Source of the DNA: Siphonodentalium dalli
Taxonomy: Eukaryota; Mollusca; Scaphopoda; Gadilida; Siphonodentaliidae
DNA: 64,000 bases
NCBI GenBank assembly: GCA_032622095.1
Contig: CP136069.1
Location: 30,136,342-30,200,341, forward strand
Reading direction: 5' to 3'
Position 1 is the first letter of the stretch. Every line of letters starts with the position of its first letter. The notes beneath the pieces are model-generated. The model was not told the DNA's origin, did not search any database, and saw only the letters and a list, made by a program, of their open reading frames with translations. The translations under genes and the position numbers were made by a program. Below, in pieces: positions 43,501 to 55,500 of the stretch.

Positions 43501-46500
43501 CTCATATGTACTTTGTCTTTATTTTATTGCCTGTCCGACATTTAAAACATATATATCGTATTATATGTATTAATATCTAAGAATTCAACCGCAATTATAA
43601 ACAGCAGCAAATTCACAAACAGTGGGCGTCCTTGACCTGACTGTGTAACACGTGCATGAGTGACCCACATTCAATGACTGCGGTATGATCTCTTTGATGT
43701 CTGCAAACTTCTAGCAGATGACGTCACATCGGAATGTTTATTTAATGCCCTAAAGACTCTAAATGCATGTCTGGACAGCGTGTTCTCATATTTTAATGAG
43801 GCTTATGTGCGAACTCCTGTTTATATTACATAAACATTATTTTATGCTGTACCGTGTACGCATAACATTTAATCCCCACGTTGAGTAGTTGACACTTAAT
43901 ACTGAAGAGTGCATTGCATCACTATTAGCCCAAAGCGTTTTCATTCATGCTTCGCGACAATTAGGCGACAACTAAATTAACGAGGCCATTATCCTAAAAC
44001 AACAGTAAGCCGAGTCTCAGTTTTATATTCCTATAAATGATAGGATATTTTGTGTCTTTCCTCATACCTTAAAACTATTCAAACGACATCGTGCTTCATT
44101 ATACCTATCAGTTTTCTTCGAATTCAAAATGGATAAACGTGGCATCAAAAGGAAACGTCTAAGTTACGAAAGTTCATACAAGTTGAAAGTGATAAAATTC
44201 GCAAATGAACATGGTAATCGGCCCGCAGAACGAGTTTGGTGTTAGCGAGAAAATAATCAGGGACTGGCGCAAAAAGAAAGATATAATAAGTTTTATAATC
44301 CATGTTCCCACACACTCCTAATGAAAGTGAACCAATGTTATCTCCCCTGCTTGGGAATTCCCCCAAATCACATTGGGAATACCGGAAGCATTGGTGGAAT
44401 GTTCGTTCATTTTTACGTCTGTGATAAATTCTATTTACAAAAAACATTTCCTCTGCTCTAAATAACTCTAAATCCAGGTCAATCTGTCATTTTGATGTTC
44501 CCTTACAAGCCACTGAAATAGGTGCGACGTATACAACAGAAAGAGCCAAAAGGCAACATTTTAAGCTTCAAAATTCAATGCAACTTATCCAACGATGCGA
44601 TTTATCCACCGGCCGGTATGGTAATTGAAATGTCTAACCTGCGCCAAAGGATTTAGTGATGCAAAGAGTAAAATACGACTCCAAAATCACTCGTTCCCAT
44701 CTACATGTCAGTGTTAATTTAATAAAGATCAGACCAAAGGTATGACCTGTAGCCCATGCCAAAGGATTTAGTCATGCAAAGAGTAAAATGCTGGTGGCCA
44801 TGTTTTTTGACCGAATGACCCCAAAACGACTCGCTCCCATCTACATGTCATTGTTATAATTCATGACAAATTTCATGACCATCTGACCAAAGCTACGACC
44901 TGTAGCCCGCACCAAAGGATTTAGTCATGCAAAGAGTAAAATCCAAGATGGCTGCTGGCGGCCATGTTTTTTGACCGAATGACCCCAAAACGACTCGATC
45001 CCATCTACATGTCAATGTCAACGTCCATGACAAATTTTATAAAGATTAGACCAAAGGCAACCTATAGCCCGCGCCAAAGGATTTAGTCATGCAAAGAGTA
45101 AAATCCAAGATGGCTGCTGGCAGCCATGTTTTTTGGCCGAACGACCCCAAAATCACTCGTTCCCATCTACATGTCATTATTAACATCAATGACAAATTTC
45201 ATGATGATCAGACGAACAGTACGATCTGTAGCCCGCGCCAATGGATTGAATCTTGAAATCCAAGATGGCTGCCAGTGGCCATGTTTTTTGGCCGAATGAC
45301 CCCAAAATGACTCGTTCCCATCTACATGTCAATGTCAACATTCATGACAAATTTCATAAAGATCAGACCAAAGGTACGACCTGTAGCCCGCGCCAAAGGA
45401 TTTAGTCATGCAAATAGTAAAATCCAAGATGGCTGCTGGCGGCCATGTTTATTGGCAGAACGACCCCAAAATGACTCGTTCCCATCTACATGTCAATGTC
45501 AACATTCATGACAAATTTCATAAAGATTAGACCAAAGGTACAACCTGTAGCCCGCGCCAAAGTATTTAGTCATGCAAAGAGTAAAATCCAAGATGGCTGC
45601 TGGCGATGTGTTTTTTGGCCGAACGACACCAAAATCACTCGTTCCCATCTACATGTCATTATTAACATCAATGACAAATTTCATGATGATCAGGCGAACA
45701 GTACGATCTGTAGCCCGCGCCAATGGATTGAATCTTGAAATCCAAGATGGCTGCCAGCGGCCATGTTTTTTGGCTGAATGACCCCAAAATGACTCGTTCC
45801 CATCTACATGTCAATGTCAACATTCATGACAAATTTCATAAAGATCAGACCAAAGGTACGACCTGTAGCCCGGCCAAAGGATTTAGTCATGCAAAGAGTA
45901 AAATCCAAGATGGCTGCTGGCAGCCATGTTTTTCGGCCGAACGACCCCAAAATCACTCGTTCCCATCTACATGTCATTGTTAACATCCATGACAAATTTC
46001 ATGATGTTCCGATCGAAGCTACGACCTGTAGCCCGCGCCAAAGGATTTAGTCATGCAAAGAGTAAAATCCAAGATGGCTGCTGGCGGCCATGTTTATTGG
46101 CCGAACAACCCCAAAATGACTCGTTCCCATCTACATGTCAATATTAACATCCATGACAAATTTCATGATGATCAGACGAACAGTACGACCTGTAGCCCAC
46201 GCCAATGGATTGAATTTTGAAATCTAAGATGGCCACCAGCGGCCATGTTTTTTGGCCGAATGACCCCACAATGATTCGTTCCCATCTACATGTCAATGTC
46301 AACATTCATGACAAATTTCATAAAGATTAGACCAAAGGTACAACCTGTAGCCCGCGCCAAAGGATTTAGTCATGCAAAGAGTAAAATCCAAGATGGCTGC
46401 TGGCAGCCATGTTTTTTGGCCGAACAACTCCAAAATCACTCGTTCCCATCTACATGACAGTGTTAACATCCATGACAAATTTCATAAACTTCCGACCAAA

Positions 46501-49500
46501 ACAATGACCTGTAGCCCGCGCCAAAGGATTTAGTCATGCAAAGAGTAAAATCCAAGATGGCTGCTGGCAGCCATGTTTTTTGGCCGAACGACCCCAAAAT
46601 CACTTGTTCCCATCTACATGTCATTATTAACATCAATGACAAATTTCATGATGATCAGATGAACAGTACGACCTGTAGGCCGCGCCAATAGATTGAATCT
46701 TGATATCCAAGATGGCTGCCAGCGGCCATGTTTTTTTGGCCGAATGACCCTACAATGATTCGTTCCCATCTACATGTCAATGTCAACATTCATGACAAAT
46801 TTCATAAAGATTAGACCAAAGGTACAACCTGTAGCCCGCGCCAAAGGATTTAGTCATGCAAAGAGTAAAATCCAAGATGGCTGCTGGCGGCCATGTTTAT
46901 TGGCCGAACAACCCCAAAATGACTCGTTCCCATCTACATGTCAATATTAACATCCATGACAAATTTCATGATGATCAGACGTACAGTACGACCTGTAGCC
47001 CACGCCAATGGATTGAATTTTGAAATCTAAGATGGCCACCAGCGGCCATGTTTTTTGGCCGAATGACCCCACAATGATTCGTTCCCATCTACATGTCAAT
47101 GTCAACATTCATGACAAATTTCATAAAGATTAGACCAAAGGTACAACCTGTAGCCCGCGCCAAAGGATTTAGTCATGCAAAGAGTAAAATCCAAGATGGC
47201 TGCTGGCAGCCATGTTTTTTGGCCGAACAACTCCAAAATCACTCGTTCCCATCTACATGACAGTGTTAACATCCATGACAAATTTCATAAACTTCCGACC
47301 AAAACAATGACCTGTAGCCCGCGCCAAAGGATTTAGTCATGCAAAGAGTAAAATCCAAGATGGCTGCTGGCAGCCATGTTTTTTGGCCGAACGACCCCAA
47401 AATCACTTGTTCCCATCTACATGTCATTATTAACATCAATGACAAATTTCATGATGATCAGATGAACAGTACGACCTGTAGGCCGCGCCAATAGATTGAA
47501 TCTTGATATCCAAGATGGCTGCCAGCGGCCATGTTTTTTGGCCGAATGACCCCAAAATGACTCGTTCCCATCTACATGTCAATGTCAACATTCATGACAA
47601 ATTTCATGAAGATCAGACCAAAGGTACAACCTGTAGCCCGCGCCAAAGGAAATTGTTGACGGACACACGGACGACGGACGCCAAACCATGGCAATAGCTC
47701 AAACTTACAAAAGTAAGTTGAGCTAATAAGGCTTTAAGAAGTTAATATGTGTTAACTGTTACAGATTACATGATAATATGGCCGTGCAATGGCACTGCTG
47801 TCATGATAGCCCATAGGTACTGCTTTTTCCCCAGACTAGTCGACTAGCAGATTTCGGGATCGACTAATTTAATAATCGCATCGATTTCGACTAGTCGATT
47901 AATAGTTTCAACACTAGACTAGGTATATTATTTGTCATAATCAAGTGGTTTATTTCAATCATACAATCTATAGTTGAAATATAATTTGCCTTGATGGAGG
48001 CTGCTAACAATATTGAGTTGTCCTACTTGGTATGCAATGTATGTTTTCGCATATATTTCTGTTCTAAAAATAGTCCCTAATTTGGACTAAAACTGTCCCG
48101 TGGATGTAATAAGAAATTCTAAATAAATTCATATTATTAAAGACATATTAAGTACTTGTTCGATTGCGTGAAACTGATAAGATTGTATTGTGGGCGCTAT
48201 ACAAATTGGAGGGATGTAAGATTCTACTAACATCGCAGAAAATCTGAAGAAAATCGACCGTACCACTCCATATAAAACCTTGTCTGAACAACGCTCAATT
48301 CTAACTATTTACTACTCGATTCGGGACGCATCTATCGACGATAAACTAACGAAAACGATTTCGCCATCGAGAATCACTGCATTTAATTAATATATATTAA
48401 AGAATGACCATGTGTGCTGTCTCTTTGGATATAATATTTCAGAAAAATACTACTTTGAACAAGATTATTCTCCATTTCTATTTGATCGCCCTACTGGGGT
48501 GTTTCACATCACTTTAAACTGATAGAAACTTTTTTAAAGTTATACCCCGGAATGCATATAAAACTTTCTGGGAAGAAATATTTTCTCCCGTGATACTCTG
48601 GACATTCACCATCCTACTAAAACTTTTTTTTATATTAACCCTTCACATTAAAAACATTCATTCACTAGTAGTTCCCTTAGGAAATGTTCAGATAATAAGT
48701 TCAACAAACAACCATAGATTGTTTGTTGAACTTATTGCCTGAACATTTCCACCAATGAATATGAATCCTTCTGCTCTCGTATAATCTGTTTTTCTGTCTG
48801 TTATCTGCTTGTTGTTACCTGAACACCCCTCCAAATGAATAAAACGCCATTCCAATGTACTTTTATAACTGAGTGGGAGGATTCATTTAGTATAGTAAGA
48901 GTTAATTGTATACTCACTGAAGAGTAGTTCCTTTATTGAGTTTATTCCCATTTATTCATTTATAGGGATGTTCAAGTAATGTTGATAAATAAGTTGCTAA
49001 TCCAGTGCTAGAATTTGGGTACGATATACTTTTATTTTGTATTCAGATGCAAGTTTGGTGTTTAGTGGGACTGTAACGATTCATCATGAAATCGATACAT
49101 GTGTCACAATACACTTGCAAATGATACGCATATCGTATCGTGTCATGTGAATCATGATAAAGGAAATAAAGTGAACTGGGCATGTGTAAAAGAGCAAAAC
49201 GGGCAATGTTCTCTCAAGTTTACAGGTCTATTATTAGTCTTTATCTAGCTAACTATTAAACCATGCCTAACAATATTTACCTTGACAGCCAGTGAATTCC
49301 CTTATATATAACCAAGGCTCCCTATGGGAAACTCGTGTATATAGGAAATTGCTCATGATCATTAATGCTGCACCAGCGAAGCTCCTAGTGATGGGCGGTT
49401 ATCCGAGAAAACAACTCGGTTTCGGTTTTTGACAATAAACCGAAAACCGACCGACGCGATTCTGCTCAAACCGACATTACGTTTTTTTTTTATATGTTTA

Positions 49501-52500
49501 TTTTTCACTTAAATATAGAATATGTAGCTAGTGTCGTTGCTTAAAATGTTTATGTCCGTGAGGGGGATTTGAGCATCTATTGGGCGAGGTTTTGCCGAGT
49601 CCAATAGATGCCAAATCCCCCGAATGGACATAAACAGTTTAATCGACGACATTAGCTACATATTTTATTTATCCATCGCACAAAACTTGCCTTTTGTGAG
49701 GTAAATCTGTCATTTTCCTCAGTTTTAAATTCGTTACTTCGATGACGCCATTACATTTATTAGGTCAAGCAAACCAATTAGCATTCATGACGTGGGAAAA
49801 CAGGAGTGCAGCTTAGAGCGAAATAGTTCGTTGGCATTTTTACATTTATTATAAGCAGACCTTGTTCTGATGATTTATATATGTTTTAGAGCTAAAACAT
49901 ATATCATTTTACGAATTATTTTAGTGAATTATACACGATAAAAACGTTCTGAAATCACAATGACGTCATTAAGGCCGGTTGACGTCCCTAGTTACCTGCG
50001 CAATTTGCATATCAATTTACGTCATAAAAGTAGTACTAACCTAATAAAGCTACATTGACGTAATAAACGTAACGTTTATTAGGCAGGCTTTATGTAGTCA
50101 ATAGACGTAGTGAGCGGTGGATAAATCGACTTATTATACCTCCCCAGGTACTTGGTAGTTGATATTGTTATCAAATTATCGTCCTCTCTGATCAATATTA
50201 TATCGGAATGTGTCCATTTCGTCTCAGATATGTGTTGTTATAATATCGTAGGCGACTGTTTTTGTTCTTTTTCAAAACATGGCCAAACAAAATAACGAAC
50301 AGGGTACAACAAAAAGCCCTGTTTGGAGTTATTTTACGCGTCTAACTGGAGACAACTCCAAAAAATGTCGCTGCTTAATATGTCATAAAAACGTCGTATC
50401 AGAGCATGCAAATACCAGCAACCTGGCCCGACAGTCGAAAACTAAACCAAGTAAATAGTATGAACACTTTGATCGTCTGGACATTCCGATGTGACGTAAT
50501 CTGGGCAAACCATGTGCAGCTTGTAAACTGTGTCGCAACATCAATCACAGACATCAAAGCGATCACACCGCAGTCATTGAATGTGGGTCAATCATGCACG
50601 TGTCAAGAATTGTTACACAGTCAGGTCAAGGACGCCCACTGTTTGTGAATTTGCTGTTTGCGGTTGAATTCTCAGATACTATAATGCATATAATATGATA
50701 AATATGTTTTAAACATGTCAGAAAGGGATGAACATTGAACAGTGAATATGGGGGTGTTTATTTTTTTAAATACCGAATTGTATCATCTTTATGATCTTTA
50801 GTGATGTTCCGATAATCGGAATCGGAATCGGCCATCGGCCGATAATAGCCCATCGGAAATTAATCGTACCTCGCAGTTGAACATCGGCTTTTACCGATTG
50901 TCAAAATAAATAAAAACGTTCTAGTATCTAAGCGCAATGTGCACGCTTTAATAAACATACGCAATACAACTGTAGTATTGCATGAATGTAAAACGCAGTT
51001 GCAACAGCCTAAAAAGAAGCCATTGGCATCATCAAAGCAGTTTGATATGATGATATATTATAAGAATGGCAATACAATACACATGCCCGACATCCCGTGT
51101 AATATGAAGTTATTGGTTCAATCGCGTTGACACGAAATAGATTCAAAGAAAGCTTTAATTAAAAAGCTGACCTGATTACAGTGAGGCTTCCTCTAGAGCA
51201 CGTGTCATGTGACGTCACATGCTATGTAAATAACTTGAAGCACACAATGAATGAATTAATACAGTTGTTATCAGAACTGTCTTCAATAACGATCAACGTT
51301 AGTAGGGGCATAATTAGCTTTTTCGTCTGTACAACGTATGCTATGAAATACGCTTAGCTCCACGTTGAACTTGCGAAACAAAAATTGAGCAGGCGGAACT
51401 ATAAAAGCTTCCGAGTTGTTAAAAGATAAAAGGTGTGACCAATGGAAACTTGGGAAATCTCAGACAAATATGACAGCAATTATTATCCATCAATCAAAAT
51501 TTAGTTAATAATCATCGCCATTCCATGCATTGTTGCAACTTACAAGTATTCAATCAAGACTTTTACTCCGCATGCAAGTGTTCCACACATGGTCATAACG
51601 TTACTCTGAGTCGGCACCTTTGATCTCTTTGTCAAAACAACTACCGGTATACATCAAAGGAAGCACACAACCGACGTCGGCAGAAATACTGTCACGACAG
51701 TGTGTATATATTTCTTTGATGTATTTGGCTTTGAAACTATGCGGGATATGGAGTGCATTGGGTATATACAAGTCCATTATAGGAACAAACGCACAATATA
51801 TATAAACATCGGAATCGGAATCGGAAATCGGCCGATTGTGCCTCCAGTTATCGGAAATCGGTCCGATAAGCTTTTTCATTATCGGAACATCACTAATGAT
51901 CTTATCGCATTGGATTCATTTTGTGTCGGCATTTTGTCCCGTTGTTTACTGGTGATCGCAGTTCCTTCCTCAAATATTCAACGTTATTGGGACATTATTG
52001 ACTCTAATTACGGTTACTTTGAAAGTATATACTCAAATTGTATGTATTTCAGTATAATTTCACTAAAAAACCGAAAACCGAACCGAAACCGAGGTTTTTT
52101 CTCCCAAAAAAAACGAAACCGAACGTAAAAAATCAAAACCGCCCATCTCTAGAAGCTCCCATCATGAATGCGTTAAACTTATTATCTGAACATTTCCTAT
52201 GGGAACTACTTGTCAATATGTATTCAGTAAAAAAAAGGAAAAGCCAGCAAAATATGGAATTGCATGAAAATAATAGTAAATGAAGAGATGCCATCTTTCT
52301 GTATATATGAATGTGAAGGAATTGCTTCTTTGATATCAATTTCAGCATTTTCTCATACCGGAAGGGCGTTTGTGTTATGCCGGGTTGTGCCCAAATGAAT
52401 GGAATATCTAAAGGTCTGCAGGGGCACCGGAAGAGGGGGGGCAGAGGGGGCAGCTGACCCCCCTGCCCTTGACCAAGGGGGGCCAGCGGGGGCAGGACTT

Positions 52501-55500
52501 GCCCTTTTTCTGGAGACAGAAAATGCTTTTTGTGTGTTTAATCTCGTGTTTTTATAGCAAAATGTGACTTTTTTGGTCCAAATACCACCAATTTCACAAG
52601 GAATATTAATTTTTTGCCAATTTTATCACAAAACGGCCATAAAAACCGACAAATACCATTAAAATAGGGATTTTTGCCACAATGAATTTATGGTTATTTT
52701 CCCGAGTTTGCGGAGAAAATGTCCTTTTTTGCGGAAAAGTGCCCTTTTTGTAGGCTCTGCCCCCCCCCCCCCCCCCTGCCCTTGGATGCTTCCGGCGCCC
52801 CTGAAGGTCTGAACGACCCTTACAAATACCGGTAATCGCATTCTATATTAAACAGATTCAGTTATATAAGAATAAATTGGAATAGAGTATCATTTCTTTG
52901 GAGGGGTGTCAAGAAAAAATGCGCAGACGACGGACATACGAAAAAAAATTATATACAAGTTCAGAAAGATTCATATTCACTGGAGGGAAATATAAAACGA
53001 TCTACATGTTTTTTTGTTGAACTTATTATTAATCATCAACGAGTTTTTAGTATATAAAGGGTTAATAAGGCATTCCAATAAATATATGTAGTGGCCAAAG
53101 TTTCTGAAAAATGCCCAATAAATTTCTGAAATTGCCAAAATATTTTTTTGGCCAGCGCGATCGCATATAAAATCATTTAAACATATAATATCACTGCACA
53201 CCTAGAAAATCATTTGAACGCATAATAGCTTGAAACTTACCTCCGATTTCAGATTGTTGACTTCGAACATTAAATTGCTGATTTTATTTTCGTAACCTTT
53301 CATCTTCCCATGAACATGGTCCTCGTCGTCGGTATCCAAATCCTCCATTCGAATACGATCAGGCATGTTAACCTCCAGTCGATGGGAAGGTCCCTATAAT
53401 TATACACAATTGTTGAATCATTTTCATATTATCATCAATGAAATCAGTTGATATTTGTTCAAGTTATCTTCGTATTATAATCAAGCATGTTAAAATCCAG
53501 TTGATGTGAAGTAACCTGTGGATGTAAAAAGTTAGGGATGTAAAGATACATTGATGCGTCCGCGATACAGCACTAATGGTACGGTCATCGATACTTGTGT
53601 TCAAATGATACATACATGTATCTCGATACACAAACCACCATTTGTTATTACATATGCAGGTAAGTAAGCAGCAGTCGCCACGAAACAAGAAAGATCAATG
53701 TTGAATCAGTATCTTAACATAAAGTTATGGTTATCCCCAGCTGTAATCCCCATAATAAATAATAACATGATAACCATTCCCTATTTATTGCGGGTAACAG
53801 TAAGGCCAACAGACTGTATTGTATCAATTTGCATGAGTAGCCAACCCGAGGCCATCTTCATGAAAAACACTGTATTAAGAGAACAATCAGTCACCAGTGA
53901 AACACTGATTGAAGCCCAAACCTAACCTGATAGATCAATGACAATGACCTATTTCAATAGTACATGTGATGTCATGTAGCAAGTGAGCAATTTTGTTAAT
54001 AAAGTGTTGGCGGCAAAGGGAAATTGAATTTGCTTGGCCTTATGTTACCTCATTTGGGTTGACTAAATACAATGTAGCATGGTGTGCAGTATAATTCCTG
54101 AACAATTTCTCAAATAAACGGGTTCGTCAGAATCATATGACAGGCATTAATAGAAGCTACTGTCAGAATAATTTGCAGTAATATTGTATCATCAGTGTTC
54201 TCACCAGCCATGATACCCAGTCCTTCCCAGAGTACCCGTGAATTGAGCATACAGGTTCGAGAGCAATGGCCCCTGTCTCCTGGGAAGGACCGGACACTCT
54301 GGATGATTTCGATGGTTTTCAAAATTGTGTATCAGAAGTCTCACCTGCCATGATACCCTTGACGATTTCGATGATTTTCCTGGAGCAGGAATCCATGGCT
54401 CCTCCCCAGGACTCTTACTTCTGGCACGAGCTGTACCTTTTCTTATTTTCCCTCTGGTTACCCCAGATCCTGTGATTGAAGATCCAAGCTTTCTCTGAAA
54501 AATACAGGAATCAGTTTAGCAAACGTTCATAAAAAGCGACCAAATAATTCCAATTAGTTACTCAGATCTTAAAGTGATATGAAACACTCTGGTAGGGTGA
54601 TCAAATAGAAATGGAGAATAATCGTGCTCAAAGTAGTTAATTTTACGAATATTGTATCCAAATGAACAACACACACTGTCGTTCTTATATATTAATTAAA
54701 CACAGTGACTCTAGATGGCGAGATCATTTTCGTTCGTTTATTGCTGATAGTTGTGTCCCGAATCGAGAAGTAAGTATTTACAATTGAGTGTAGTTCAGAC
54801 GATGTTTTCAATGGAGTGGTACGGTTGATTTGCTTGAGATTTTCAGCAAAGTTTGAAGTATGCTACCTATACAGTCCTCCTGTTGGCATAGTGCCTAACT
54901 ACTAACTGATAAGTTTTACGCACCTGAACAAGTCCATAATACAGTAATGCCCTATCGACTCCTTAACCACAGCAGAATTATGGGTAACTTTTCAGGATTT
55001 ATTAGGAAATATGACTTATTGCCATTCATCGGAAAGCTCTCAGAGCTTTCGATGAATGGCAACAAGCCATATTTCCGACTAAATCCTGAAAAGTTACCCA
55101 TAATTCTGCTGTGGTTAAGGAGTCGATTAATTAGAGCATTACTCTATGTCTTCAATATTTTGATAGAATAGTGCATTCCACAGTAAATTAGTTTCAAAGG
55201 GCTTTACATGAAGCTGTAGGTGTTGGGCCTGGTAACGTTGTAGGTAAAAGTCAATACGTGTTAAAGAGTTAATGCTGCACCAGCAGAGCTCCTGTCATGA
55301 ACACAGGCCCCTGGGGGAAATTACCAGATACCGCTATTCTCAAAGTAATTGACCAGAAAAACGGGGTGATACCCCGGTCATGACCGCGGTGATACCGGTA
55401 ATAAACGGTAGCGGTATCGAGACGGTCATGGCGTGGAGTTACGGTATTGGGCGATAATGATACCGTGGTCTTTTAGCGGGCACCGCATTAATTTTGTTGA

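Larger units (their letters stand above)
42440..47916. mobile_element. 5.5-kb hAT element with exact 8-bp duplication GACTAGGT
   Basis: Left end TAGTGTTGAAACGATTT and right end AATAGTTTCAACACTA are inverted; GACTAGGT is exact at 42,432-42,439 and 47,917-47,924. Subterminal GACTAGTCGA words occur at both ends. The interior holds a nested pogo-like element and a 3-kb satellite. No hAT transposase was recognised. Confidence 0.85.
49386..52151. mobile_element. hAT element, 8-bp duplication GAAGCTCC
   Basis: Ends TAGTGATGGGCGGTT and AACCGCCCATCTCTA are inverted; GAAGCTCC is exact at 49,378-49,385 and 52,152-52,159. Repeated CGGTTTCGGTTTTTGAC / ACCGAAACCGAGG words are subterminal. It keeps a BED-finger fragment, a palindrome at 49,515-49,670 and a second nested hAT. 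Confidence 0.88.
49265..52174. mobile_element. TTAA-type hairpin MITE interrupted by a hAT insertion
   Basis: Left part 49,265-49,385 (hairpin and GCTGCACCAGCGAAGCTCC) and right part 52,152-52,174 (GAAGCTCCCATCATGAATGC, GTTAA) join into the normal family end once the hAT and one copy of its 8-bp duplication are removed. Confidence 0.8.

Noticed and set aside
45326-46147. Repeated frames SMSTFMTNFIKIRPK in the satellite
   Set aside because: Translations of the 160-bp monomer; frames shift between monomers and have no start or splice context.
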